This document shows positions 32,990-41,321 of a stretch of 64,000 bases of DNA, piece after piece. This stretch comes from Thermoplasmata archaeon. Lineage in GTDB: Archaea; Thermoplasmatota; Thermoplasmata; Methanomassiliicoccales; Methanomethylophilaceae. The stretch spans positions 17,366 through 81,365 of the forward strand of contig SUSU01000006.1 in NCBI GenBank assembly GCA_015063225.1. The letters are read 5' to 3'. The stretch's first letter is position 1. The number at the start of each line of letters is the position of its first letter. The notes beneath the pieces are model-generated. The model had not been told where the DNA came from. It was given only the letters and a program-made list of their open reading frames with translations, and searched no databases. Both the position numbers and the translations under genes were made by a program.

Positions 32990-33017
32990 CAAATTTATTG
33001 GATATAGCCAATAAATT
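32990..33017. repeat. AT-rich palindromic site, copy 1 (3' side of ATPase gene)
   Basis: The 17-mer CAAATTTATTGGATATA at 32990-33006 recurs exactly at 34282-34298. Here it forms a perfect palindrome AATTTATTGG-ATATAG-CCAATAAATT at 32992-33017, immediately beyond the ATPase stop codon. Confidence 0.7.
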
Positions 33018-33022
33018 ATCAT

Positions 33023-34270
33023 TCATATAGTTCTGAGGCTTTCCGGATCCTTCATGAAATCGAGGACATTCATTATCCGGATTCCCTCTTTGGTCAAGTG
33101 GGGCGGAACATCATCGGCAACCAGGATGATCTTCATGAACGCATCATTCACCTTCAGGAACGGCCTCAGTTCCTGATTCTTTTTGTCAGGGTCATCGATA
33201 TTGTATGCCGATTGAATGTAGATTCTCTCTCCGCCTTTGTTGGCTACGAAATCGATCTCGAGCTGTTTGTATTCCCTCGTCCCGTTGATGTAGTCCCTTA
33301 TGCCGATTATCCCTACATCCACGTTGTATCCTCTGGAACGGAGTTCGTTGTAAACCGCATTCTCCATGAGATGACTGTACTCGTTCTGCCTGAAACCCAA
33401 TTCGGCGTTACGCAGACCAAGGTCCACGGCATAATACTTCGACGGTGTATCGATGTAATTGTTCCCTTTGAGATCGAACCTCTTCGATTTCTCGAATAGG
33501 AACGCATCTTCCAGGTAGGCGATGTAATTGGTGACGGTATTGTCCTCCACCTTTACTTTATGGTCCTTCAGTATGTTGGTGACCCTGTTGGGGTTGGTCA
33601 GGGAGCCTACGGCGGACGATAGTATCTCGAAAACGGTTTCCAGGATATCGGGCATTTGGATCCTTTTCCTTTCGACGATGTCTCTGATATAAACGACATT
33701 TACGAGTTCGGTCAGGTATTGGATCTTGTCTTCTTCTGGTAAGCCTACGGTTGCAGGCAACCCTCCGTATGTCAGATACTCGCGCCAGGCCTTGCGTTCA
33801 TCACCTCTGGTCGCCGATAAGTATTCGGAGAAGGACAGGGGACGAACGCGAATCTCCGTTCCTCTGCCCCTGAATTCCGTAACGATGTCCGACGATAGGA
33901 ATTTCGAATTGCTACCTGTGATGTACAGATCCACATTCTTCATGTTCGAAAGCCCGTTGACGAAATCGACAAAATCAAGAGCGAGCTGGATCTCATCGAC
34001 AAGGACATAATACTCGGATTCATCTTTCACTCTTGCGCATACCTCATCGTAGAGTTTCTTTGCATCACGCAGTGGTTTATTCTCTATGGAATCCAATGCG
34101 AATGTGAGGATATGATCCTCAGGAACTCCGGTATCAAGCAGATGGTCGCGATAGAGGTTGAACAGGAGAAAGGTCTTTCCGCAGCGTCTCACGCCTGTGA
34201 TTATCTTGACTCCGCCTTTGAAACGAAGCCTCTTCAGGTGTTCCAAATAAGAATCGCGCCTGATGATCAT
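33023..34270 (-). CDS. AAA-type ATPase with DUF4143 domain
   Basis: A 415-residue protein of the AAA_14/DUF4143 group, often mobile and sometimes linked with toxin-antitoxin or defence loci. Walker A is 'TGVRRCGKTFLLFNLY' (about 25-40), Walker B 'YYVLVDEIQ' near residue 97, and sensor 'LYITGSNSKFLSSDIVTEFR' follows. The C-terminal DUF4143 part ('LEIDFVANKGGERIYIQSAY') has the E-x-D-F acidic pattern of a PD-(D/E)xK-like fold. Base composition is clearly more AT-rich than the neighbours, and the gene is flanked by matching AT-rich palindromes and by pieces of sfsA, all signs of recent insertion. The ATG at 34270 is used. Confidence 0.88.
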   Translation of the reverse strand: MIIRRDSYLEHLKRLRFKGGVKIITGVRRCGKTFLLFNLYRDHLLDTGVPEDHILTFALDSIENKPLRDAKKLYDEVCARVKDESEYYVLVDEIQLALDFVDFVNGLSNMKNVDLYITGSNSKFLSSDIVTEFRGRGTEIRVRPLSFSEYLSATRGDERKAWREYLTYGGLPATVGLPEEDKIQYLTELVNVVYIRDIVERKRIQMPDILETVFEILSSAVGSLTNPNRVTNILKDHKVKVEDNTVTNYIAYLEDAFLFEKSKRFDLKGNNYIDTPSKYYAVDLGLRNAELGFRQNEYSHLMENAVYNELRSRGYNVDVGIIGIRDYINGTREYKQLEIDFVANKGGERIYIQSAYNIDDPDKKNQELRPFLKVNDAFMKIILVADDVPPHLTKEGIRIMNVLDFMKDPESLRTI

Positions 34271-34281
34271 GGATACCACTC

Positions 34282-34304
34282 CAAATTTATTGGATATATC
34301 CAAA
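34282..34304. repeat. AT-rich palindromic site, copy 2 (promoter side of ATPase gene)
   Basis: The same 17-mer as at 32990 starts here and forms a perfect 14-bp palindrome TTGGATATATCCAA (34291-34304). It includes a TATA-like core about 25 nt before the ATPase start, so it could be both promoter and autoregulatory operator. Confidence 0.65.
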
Positions 34305-34376
34305 TAATTCTGAATAAATATAATTGTTCCTCTGGCAGGAATAATCGAACTGCTTCAACGATATAGGGGAGCTTAT

Positions 34377-34515
34377 GGTATCTGCCGGTGTTCTTCACGT
34401 GGCATCTGATCACGGATTCTGGTTCACCTTCTTTCCCTTTTATGCGGACATTGGCGATGAACCTGTTCGGCCTGGTGATGAATGTCCCCGTTATTACGTG
34501 ACTGTACCTCGTCTT
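34377..34515 (-). pseudogene. 5' fragment of a second sfsA gene
   Basis: On the minus strand this reads 'TRYSHVITGTFITRPNRFIA' and then 'CHVKNTGRY', aligning with residues about 1-45 of SfsA. It differs from the intact neighbour (a 5-residue insertion and many substitutions), so it is not a simple duplicate of it. Similarity stops after TGRY at about 34377, where AT-rich sequence leading to the ATPase gene begins. The rest of this copy is missing. Confidence 0.75.
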
Positions 34516-34598
34516 ACGGGACTACTCCCATTGAAAGTCGGATGTGAAAAAGTTCCAAAAGGGTTTGGTTGCCGCCCCTTTGGGGGTGGCGTTAATGT

Positions 34599-36116
34599 TT
34601 ACTCGCGTCTTACGACGAGGGCAAGAGCCAGAACAGCGAAGATGGCGACAGCTGAAACCGCAGCGACGGATATCTCGGGCAGGTCCATCTTTGATTCGCC
34701 GTCCCCGTCGGGGACGAAGGATTGATCGGAGAGATAGAACTGACGGGGCTCCTTGGCCACGAAGGTGCAGCCCTGCACGGTCTCGGGCGTCAGGTCGATC
34801 TTCTTGCCGTCGGTGTCGTAGAAGGAGAATCCGCGGAAGGAATCGTTGCTGACTGATGTGATGTTGCTACCGAATGTTATCTGCTTGAGGCCCTTGTTCC
34901 CCGCATCGGTGAACGCCTTCTCCATGATGGTGGTGCCGTCGAATACGACGGACTCGCATCTGTCGCTGTAAGCGAACCATCCGGTCGGGATGACGGATTC
35001 GGGGCCGAAGTACACCTTCATGTTGGCTTCGCTGGGGTCCATACAGTTGAACATGAAATCGACGGTGTTGGTGGGCTTCCCGTAGCAGTTGAACTCCTTG
35101 AGTGCGTAGGTGTCATCGAAGCAGCCGTCTCCGATGTGGGTGACGCTGGCGGGGATGGTTATGGTCTTCAGTTTGCTGCATTCGGTGAATGCGGAGGGCC
35201 CGATTGTTGTCAGGCCTTTACCGAGGTCGACGGTCTCGAGACCGTTGCAGCCCCTGAAAGCATAACCCTTGATGGTGGTGACGCTATCGGGTAATGTGAG
35301 GGATTTCATTCCGGACACAATGAATGCGGAGTCACCGATGGTGGTAACGGTGTCGGGAATTGTCAGGGAGGTCAGATTCCAGCATTCCGCGAATATCCCG
35401 GCGGGGATGGTCTTGATACCGGAAACGAATTCGACGGAGAAGGTGGCGGAGGAGCAGAACACCGAGGCGGTAGAATCCCTCTGCATGTCGACGGCTTTGA
35501 TGGTGACCTTCTCGAGAGCTGTGGCGGAGAAGAAGGCGTCCTCGTCTATGTGGGTGACGTTGGCGGGGATGGTGACATTCTTGATGCCCGTCGAGAAGTA
35601 GGCGAATGCAGGGATGCTCGTGATATCATCGGCGAAGTTGATCTCGGTGACCCCTGTAACGTCTCTGATAGCATCGAGGTTGATGTCGCGCAGGTTGACG
35701 GCATTCATATTCACGGTGGTTATTCCGCCGCAACCCTGGAACGCATGGATGTGGATCTCGGTCACACCCTTGCCGATGGTGACGGTTTTGAGGTCCCACT
35801 GGTCCTTGAAGGCTTCTTCGCCGATCACAGTGATTCCGTCACCGATGTCCACGGAGGTGAGCTTGGTGTATTCCCACGGGGAGTGCTGGAGGTAGTTGTA
35901 GTCGGGGAGCGCACCGGTGCCGGTGAGTGTGAGCACGGTGTCGTTCACCTCGTAGTGTATGGTGCCGATGTCCCCGGAATAACTGTAATTCGTCGGCGTA
36001 TCTGCGGACGAATCATCCGCGGAAACGGAGAACAACGCTATGGCCGCAACGGCCATGGCCAGTGCGATGGCGAACGCGGGCAGGGTGGCCCCCGTTCCCT
36101 CTTTGATGCATTTCAT
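34599..36116 (-). CDS. BspA-like leucine-rich-repeat surface protein
   Basis: A 505-residue exported protein. Residues about 10-38 form the signal peptide (LPAFAIALAMAVAAIALFSV). The body is a run of LRR_5 (BspA/TpLRR) repeats of 22-24 residues, each resembling 'LTSVDIGDGITVIGEEAFKD', 'LKTVTIGKGVTEIHIHAFQG' or 'LTSLTIPDTVTTIGDSAFIV'. A C-terminal helix (ISVAAVSAVAIFAVLALALV) with VRRE anchors it in the membrane. BspA-like proteins are surface adhesins in gut microbes, which fits a host-associated archaeon. The gene stands alone between the sfsA fragment and a divergent small gene. Confidence 0.9.
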   Translation of the reverse strand: MKCIKEGTGATLPAFAIALAMAVAAIALFSVSADDSSADTPTNYSYSGDIGTIHYEVNDTVLTLTGTGALPDYNYLQHSPWEYTKLTSVDIGDGITVIGEEAFKDQWDLKTVTIGKGVTEIHIHAFQGCGGITTVNMNAVNLRDINLDAIRDVTGVTEINFADDITSIPAFAYFSTGIKNVTIPANVTHIDEDAFFSATALEKVTIKAVDMQRDSTASVFCSSATFSVEFVSGIKTIPAGIFAECWNLTSLTIPDTVTTIGDSAFIVSGMKSLTLPDSVTTIKGYAFRGCNGLETVDLGKGLTTIGPSAFTECSKLKTITIPASVTHIGDGCFDDTYALKEFNCYGKPTNTVDFMFNCMDPSEANMKVYFGPESVIPTGWFAYSDRCESVVFDGTTIMEKAFTDAGNKGLKQITFGSNITSVSNDSFRGFSFYDTDGKKIDLTPETVQGCTFVAKEPRQFYLSDQSFVPDGDGESKMDLPEISVAAVSAVAIFAVLALALVVRRE

Positions 36117-36261
36117 GTAATGTAATCGGGCACTATCTACATAAAACGATGTTAGGATACATTACCGTTCCCGCTTTGTTTTGTGGTTGTTACATGCAAC
36201 AGCCAGTCTTTTATCCTCCAACCAGATGGAAATGATTTGCCCCTCGCGGCAGGACCGAAAA

Positions 36262-36552
36262 ATGGACGACGATTACAGGATCGACGACGATTTCAAGATG
36301 ACGGATGTGGACATAAGGAAGATCGTCCCCTTCCTCCGGGCTCTTCCCGAGTTCCGCGGGATGTCGAAGCGGGAGATCTATCTCTTCCTGAAGAAGGAGC
36401 ACGGGGACACGATAAAGGTGGGTCCGGTGGACGAATGGGAGATGAACGGGGAGAAGGTGTACACGGTGGGGTTCATAGTCCGCATCCCGGGTACGAACGA
36501 GCTGCAGCCGCTTCTTCTGAACTTCTGCAACAGACTGCCCTGGGAACAATGA
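36262..36552 (+). CDS. Small hypothetical protein (96 aa)
   Basis: I do not recognise a family. The 96-residue protein starts MDDDYRIDDDFKMTDVDIRK, followed by a helical region 'VPFLRALPEFRGMSKREIYL' and a beta-rich end 'VGPVDEWEMNGEKVYTVGFI'. No signal or membrane segment is present. The ATG at 36262 is preferred to an upstream ATG at 36181 because the extra 27 residues have no consistent pattern. It is followed immediately by the convergent tRNA-Ser gene. Confidence 0.5.
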   Translation: MDDDYRIDDDFKMTDVDIRKIVPFLRALPEFRGMSKREIYLFLKKEHGDTIKVGPVDEWEMNGEKVYTVGFIVRIPGTNELQPLLLNFCNRLPWEQ

Positions 36553-36556
36553 TGGA

Positions 36557-36642
36557 TGGCGCGGAAGGGGAGATTTGAACTCCCGAGGGAATTTCCCACC
36601 GGTTTTCAAGACCGGCGCTTTAGTCCGCTGAGCCACTTCCGC
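36557..36642 (-). tRNA. tRNA-Ser (anticodon TGA)
   Basis: A complete class II tRNA on the minus strand: acceptor GCGGAAG/CTTCCGC, anticodon loop CTTGAAA giving TGA, a long variable arm GGGAAATTCCC, T loop TTCAAAT, discriminator G and encoded CCA at 36557-36559. A TTTTATTA about 30 nt upstream (near 36672) is the probable promoter element. Confidence 0.95.
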
Positions 36643-36735
36643 TTATCCCCGCCTAAGGGAGAATCTGTAATAAAACTACCGTACGGATGCTCCCGCCAGG
36701 CCCAGGATTTTATCCTTTGGAGTGATGCAGTTACC

Positions 36736-37374
36736 ATGGATCGCAGCGGGATATTCAGGGACGTCTTCCACGGACGCAACCCCATCGGTATCCTGAACGA
36801 TTCCGACTATCTTTTCGCCCTCATGGCGGAGAAGGGCCTCCCCCATTCCGACCGTAAGACGCTGTCCCGCGTCATGCAGGGTTTTCCCGACGAGTTCGTC
36901 AGCGTGCTGATGGAATCCGATGCCGTGAAGGCTTCCGAGATCGTGTCCAACATCTCCCGCCGCATGGGCGAGGACCTCGATTATCTCAATGCCCTTTTCG
37001 AGGACATCGTCATCGGATACGGCAACATCGAGGACGTCAACACCTCCGGGGATTTCCCCGTCTGCGTGAACCTCGAGGACGTGGACGATGACGTTGTGCC
37101 AGTACTCTCCCGCGCTTGCGCCGGCGACCTCCGTGCCTGCATGGACATGGGCTTCCGCTACCGCCGCGGGGAGGGCGTCTTCTGTTCCGAGGAGGAGTCC
37201 TACCGCTGGTTCAAGAAGGCCGCCGATTCGGGTCTCGCCGAGGCGCAGTATCAGATGGGTCTCATCTACGAACTCGGGCTCGGTGTGATGAAGAGCATGG
37301 ACGAGGCCCAGAGGTGGTTCTCCCTCGCGGCGGAGCAGGGTCTCCCCGAGGCCATCCTCGAGCTCGAGGACTGA
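36736..37374 (+). CDS. Sel1-repeat protein (212 aa)
   Basis: A cytoplasmic protein with an N-terminal helical part without recognised motif ('YLFALMAEKGLPHSDRKTLS') and two C-terminal Sel1 repeats: 'ACMDMGFRYRRGEGVFCSEE' and 'AQYQMGLIYELGLGVMKSMD', each followed by A.RWF..AAE-type sequence. The ATG at 36736 lies about 28 nt after a TTTTATCC promoter element, so the message is probably leaderless. It is convergent with the BASS-type transporter, its stop two bases from that gene's stop. Confidence 0.82.
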   Translation: MDRSGIFRDVFHGRNPIGILNDSDYLFALMAEKGLPHSDRKTLSRVMQGFPDEFVSVLMESDAVKASEIVSNISRRMGEDLDYLNALFEDIVIGYGNIEDVNTSGDFPVCVNLEDVDDDVVPVLSRACAGDLRACMDMGFRYRRGEGVFCSEEESYRWFKKAADSGLAEAQYQMGLIYELGLGVMKSMDEAQRWFSLAAEQGLPEAILELED

Positions 37375-37375
37375 T

Positions 37376-38317
37376 TCATCTCGGGCTGCGGGCGATCTCC
37401 GGTTCCCAGTACTTGTTGATCATACCGTTCGCCACGGCATACCACAGGGATTCCACCAGCAGGCAGACGGCGCAGGGGACCGCGGCCTGCGGCATGCCGG
37501 GGATGAGGATGAGGCACATAGATGTCGCTAGCCCGGTGTTCTTCCAGACTGCCATGGAGTTGTACACTATCGCGTCCCCCCTCGGGAAACCGTACTTCCT
37601 CAGGGCGGGGATGAGTATTGCGGAGAGCACGAACGTGCGCAGGACGGCGAAGACCACGATCCATCCGACGATGTCGAGGCTCGAGGTGATGTAATCGCTG
37701 TTCCTGCCAATCGAGAGGATGACGAGGATGAACATCATGACGTTGATGAACACCGCGCGGGAGGTCTTCCCTATGTTCATGCGGTTCAGCGGGATGATGG
37801 CGATGAGCGGGATCACCACGAAAAGGACGATGTACTTGAAAATCTCAAGCGGGGGGACCGCATCGCCGATGAATCCTGCGGTGATTACGGGTGTAACCGC
37901 GAGGGATACGAAGTAGACTCCCGCCAATCCCAGTACGGAGAGCACCCTGTTGCCGTACATCGTCAGGGCTACTGTGACGCAGCTCACGGCGCAGGGTACG
38001 GCGGCGACCATCACCCATCCGCAGAACAGTCCGAAGTCGTCGGAAGGGAACACGTAGGCTATCGCCAGCGAAAGGCCCGTGTTCAGTCCGAAGCAGAACA
38101 CTATGCAGAGGATGATCCTGCGGATGTCGTTCCTCATCTCCTTGGGATCCAGCTTTATCCCGATCATGGAGGCGGTTATCTGCAGGAGGAGTACCACCAC
38201 GAGGACGTCTGGCACCCATGATCCCATGTCGCCGACGAGGAAGGCGAGAATCGCGGCGGAGAATATCCACGGCCGGATGTCCGTAACAATCTCCGCAGCG
38301 CTCATGAGACACCCCAT
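37376..38317 (-). CDS. Bile acid:sodium symporter (BASS) family transporter
   Basis: A 313-residue membrane protein with about ten helices. The central 'VAAVPCAVSCVTVALTMYGN' and the later 'DAIVYNSMAVWKNTGLATSM' correspond to the two crossing helices of SBF/ACR3-like proteins. The substrate is unknown; the cysteine in VPCAVSC resembles arsenite carriers, but it lacks the CTDWY signature of the other BASS gene at 4383. An ATG at 38305 (after GGGGTG) is an alternative start. It stands alone, with the helicase gene 30 bases upstream on the same strand. Confidence 0.75.
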   Translation of the reverse strand: MGCLMSAAEIVTDIRPWIFSAAILAFLVGDMGSWVPDVLVVVLLLQITASMIGIKLDPKEMRNDIRRIILCIVFCFGLNTGLSLAIAYVFPSDDFGLFCGWVMVAAVPCAVSCVTVALTMYGNRVLSVLGLAGVYFVSLAVTPVITAGFIGDAVPPLEIFKYIVLFVVIPLIAIIPLNRMNIGKTSRAVFINVMMFILVILSIGRNSDYITSSLDIVGWIVVFAVLRTFVLSAILIPALRKYGFPRGDAIVYNSMAVWKNTGLATSMCLILIPGMPQAAVPCAVCLLVESLWYAVANGMINKYWEPEIARSPR

Positions 38318-38347
38318 GAATTCAACAATAAAGATGTTGTCAACCCG

Positions 38348-40393
38348 TCAGTCGCCGTAATAGAACTTCCTCGCCTCTCCGACGGGGTCGTCGGTGGGCT
38401 CGGCCTCGAGGATCTTGGCGAAGCGGGAGGCGCGGTTGTCGAGGATGACTGTAAGTCCCCTGTCGGTCTCCTTCCTTATCAGACGGCCGGATGCCTGGCG
38501 GATCTTCCTCTGGGCCGGTACGGAACTAACGTACTCCCATCCCTTCCCGGATCCGAACCTGGAGTCGAACATCTTGCTCATGGCGTCGGACTCGAGGGTC
38601 GGCGGGGGATAGGGGATCCCCACGATGATCGCGAACTCCAGCTCGTCCCCGGGGAAGTCTATGCCCTCGGCGACGGAACCGCCCATGACGCAGAAGAATA
38701 CCGCGTCCTTCTCCCGGCGGAACGAGTTGACCATCTGCATGGTCTGCCTCGATTTCCCGGATTCCTCCCAATACTGGGGTTTAGTGATGTGGCGGGAGAG
38801 GTAGTTCCTGAACTTGCTCATGAGGCTGTAGCTGGTGAAGAACACCATGGTGTTTTTATGCACCGTGTCGCAGAGGCTGACGATGCAGTCCTGGAGCTTC
38901 TCGTACATGCCCGGGTTCTTGCTCAGTTCGGAATAGAGGGTGGTGACGTCCTTGTAGTATACCGTCCTGCGGTTCTCGGCCGGGAACGGGGAGGGGTATT
39001 TGCGGGGTATGGTGTTGTCCGGGAGACCGAGGACCCTGACATATTGGGTGATGGGCTGAAGAGTTCCGGACATGTGGATGGAACCGTTCAGCTTGCGGAA
39101 GAACAGGGGGATCTCCGAGGGGTCTATGCAGGCCGCGGAGAGGTACTCCCCGTCGTCGTTGACCTTGATGGATTTCACGTAACGGTCGGAGGGGGAGCGC
39201 ACCCATTTCTCCAGATTCACAGCGAGATCCCACAGAGGGGACGAGGGGTTCTCGGTGTCCGAGATTGCATCCATGCGCTTCTGTGCCAGCTCCATCAATC
39301 CGGATGACATGTCATCGATGGAACCAGGGAGGGTGCCGAGCGCCTTGCATACCCTGTCCTCGAACTCCCTCGCGGGTATGAGCGCCTCCTTCTTCCCGAA
39401 CGCGATGCGTTCAGTGGCGATGGCGGACATGGAGGAGCGTATGGCGCGGATGAAGTCTTTCAGGCCCACGTCCTCGGTAACGTACGCGTTCTCGAATGCG
39501 ATGCATTCGTCGAAAGCCGAGGCGACGAGGCGCATGGGGATCGAGAAGCTCTCCATCTCCCTCGCGTGCTCGATCATGTTGTGAGCCTCGTCGACGATGA
39601 GGATGATGTCCTTCTCGTCGAGACCGAGGTTCTGGAAGAGGCTCGCGCGAATCCCGGGGTCGATGATGTGGATGTAGGGGGCGACGATGACGTCGAATTC
39701 CTTCATGATGAGCTTGCGGGACTCGTAGGGGCAGATGCCCACGTTCTTGCAGTAGGCATCGAACTCGTCGGCCTTGGGGAAGAATCCCTTCGCCCATTTG
39801 GCGATGGTCTCCGCGCGCTCCTGTACGCCGGCGTAGTAGCTGCATCCTCCCGCCCTGCCCTGATTCGTGTGGGATTTCCTGTCGCTGCACAGCGTGGAGA
39901 GGGCGCTCGGGGAGAGCGATGCGAAATCCGGGCGGGACATGAGGAGGGGGCAGGACTTGTTGCGCCCCGATAGGGTGATCCCCGACACCGGGTGGAGGGC
40001 CGAGATGGCCTTGAGCTCCTTCATCACCTGGTCCGACTGGGAGTTGGTGCGGGTGATGTAGATGATCTTCATGTTGTGGTTCTCTGGACGCTTGATGTAC
40101 TCCAGAGCGCCTGCGAGTGATACGATGGTCTTCCCCGTACCGGTACCGGACTCCAGGACGATGTGCCTGTGGGATTCGAGGGCGTTGCGGATATCCGCGA
40201 TGATATCGAGCTGCATCGGGCGGGGCTCGTAGGGCAGGTAGGGGGCGTCCTTGTTCTCCTCGGTGAGGGTCTCCGCAGGCGGGGCCGTGTTCCTGGGCGT
40301 CCAGGGCTCACCGTCGAAACGGTAGCCGCAGTTCACACACATCACGTTCCCGGGACGCACTAACGAACCGCAATTGGTACAGAACAGGGCCAT
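38348..40393 (-). CDS. XPD/Rad3-type ATP-dependent DNA helicase with zinc ribbon
   Basis: A 681-residue superfamily 2 helicase of the XPD/DinG group. Motif I is 'LESGTGTGKTIVSLAGALEY', motif II 'LIVDEAHNMIEHA', motif V/VI region 'VAEGIDFPGDELEFAI' and 'RQASGRLIRKETDRGLTVIL'. Cysteines between motifs I and II ('NKSCPLL', 'STLCSDR', 'AGGCSYY', 'VGICPYE') fit the 4Fe-4S domain. An N-terminal zinc ribbon (CTNCG at 5-9, CVNCG at 19-23) is an added feature. I use the ATG at 40393 (MALFCTNCG), about 24 nt from a CATATACA element; another ATG is at 40405. It probably works in DNA repair. Confidence 0.92.
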   Translation of the reverse strand: MALFCTNCGSLVRPGNVMCVNCGYRFDGEPWTPRNTAPPAETLTEENKDAPYLPYEPRPMQLDIIADIRNALESHRHIVLESGTGTGKTIVSLAGALEYIKRPENHNMKIIYITRTNSQSDQVMKELKAISALHPVSGITLSGRNKSCPLLMSRPDFASLSPSALSTLCSDRKSHTNQGRAGGCSYYAGVQERAETIAKWAKGFFPKADEFDAYCKNVGICPYESRKLIMKEFDVIVAPYIHIIDPGIRASLFQNLGLDEKDIILIVDEAHNMIEHAREMESFSIPMRLVASAFDECIAFENAYVTEDVGLKDFIRAIRSSMSAIATERIAFGKKEALIPAREFEDRVCKALGTLPGSIDDMSSGLMELAQKRMDAISDTENPSSPLWDLAVNLEKWVRSPSDRYVKSIKVNDDGEYLSAACIDPSEIPLFFRKLNGSIHMSGTLQPITQYVRVLGLPDNTIPRKYPSPFPAENRRTVYYKDVTTLYSELSKNPGMYEKLQDCIVSLCDTVHKNTMVFFTSYSLMSKFRNYLSRHITKPQYWEESGKSRQTMQMVNSFRREKDAVFFCVMGGSVAEGIDFPGDELEFAIIVGIPYPPPTLESDAMSKMFDSRFGSGKGWEYVSSVPAQRKIRQASGRLIRKETDRGLTVILDNRASRFAKILEAEPTDDPVGEARKFYYGD

Positions 40394-40778
40394 CGGAAGA
40401 CCCATGTTAGGCCTGTATATGAAACGAGCGATGTTATGCAACAACGCTGTCGATCCCTTCTGCAGTTTCGTGATTCGTGACCGTCGGTACCTGCGGTCCG
40501 TGTCAGAGTGATCCTGCACCGGGTTCCTTTGTTGGATGGATTGGAGTTCGTTTCCCGTATGAAATCCAATTTAAACCAATATGCCGTCTGCATTATGCAG
40601 TTGGATGGGATTGTCACGTCCCTATAATCGTTCTCTGGCTTATCGACATTATCAACATAATTATTGAGGATTCATTTTTATTATTGTTTTTCTCAACAAA
40701 TTCAAGCACTTTCCTACACAATGTGTAAATAGTCTCCACATCGTTCTTGTTCCGACCGTAATGGTCGGGAGGAATAAA
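40394..40778. other. AT-rich intergenic region without a gene
   Basis: I see no convincing gene in these 385 bases. They hold the helicase promoter at the left and, at the right, AT-rich sequence (TCATTTTTATTATTG near 40671-40690) and GGAGGAAT ahead of the next gene. Confidence 0.5.
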
Positions 40779-41285
40779 ATGTCAGAAAACGAGAATCAAC
40801 TGTTGGATCCGGGAACACTCGGGTTCTTCCTGGTGGCGGTAGTATCGCTGCCTTTGGCGTTATCTCAGCTGCTTGAGAAAGGAGACCCCTCGGCTCATTT
40901 CTTCATGGTCATCGGCCTGATGATCGTCGGAGTGGGAGCATGGGCGTGGTTCTGCAAGGCGAATTTCGGATTCACAGTCTTCGCTCTTGTGGGTGCCGCG
41001 GTCTTCCTCACGGGATACGGAATGGGGTATTTCGAGTGCATCGCGTTCGGAATCGCCTTCGTGTTCGCGATAATCTGGTCCATCGTCATAGGCACCGGCA
41101 AGAACCTCACTCTTCTGCTGGTCACCACCGCCCTGATCTTCCTGTTCGTCGGATTGTCGAACGAGGAGATGATCGGCGGAGACTATTGGCACTGGCTGAT
41201 CGGAATAGTTGCCCTGTTCAATTTTCTGTTCAACTTCTACATGGCCGTCTCCTGCGCCGCGCCCGAGAAGTTCAAGCCCTTCTGA
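40779..41285 (+). CDS. GPR1/FUN34/YaaH-like (acetate uptake) membrane protein
   Basis: A 168-residue protein with six hydrophobic helices, the size and layout of the acetate uptake transporter family (SatP/YaaH). 'LDPGTLGFFLVAVVSLPLAL' resembles the NPAPLGL first-helix signature, and 'MIVGVGAWAWFCKANFGFTV' matches the QI..G.WE...GN.FG segment. The match is partial, since the NPA box is changed to DPG, so transport of acetate is only likely. A clear Shine-Dalgarno GGGAGGA lies six bases before the ATG at 40779, which is unusual among its leaderless neighbours. A GCCGCCC/GGGCGGC hairpin follows the stop. Confidence 0.68.
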   Translation: MSENENQLLDPGTLGFFLVAVVSLPLALSQLLEKGDPSAHFFMVIGLMIVGVGAWAWFCKANFGFTVFALVGAAVFLTGYGMGYFECIAFGIAFVFAIIWSIVIGTGKNLTLLLVTTALIFLFVGLSNEEMIGGDYWHWLIGIVALFNFLFNFYMAVSCAAPEKFKPF

Positions 41286-41297
41286 GAAACACCACCG

Positions 41298-41320
41298 CCG
41301 CCCGCACGGGCGGCATTATC
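41298..41320. terminator. Hairpin between convergent genes
   Basis: GCCGCCCG-CA-CGGGCGGC followed by ATTATCTTC lies between the acetate-transporter-like gene and the TPR gene. Confidence 0.5.
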
Positions 41321-41321
41321 T

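Noticed and set aside
34377..34515. Simple duplication of the neighbouring sfsA
   Set aside because: The fragment differs from the intact gene by many substitutions and an insertion, so it derives from a separate copy.
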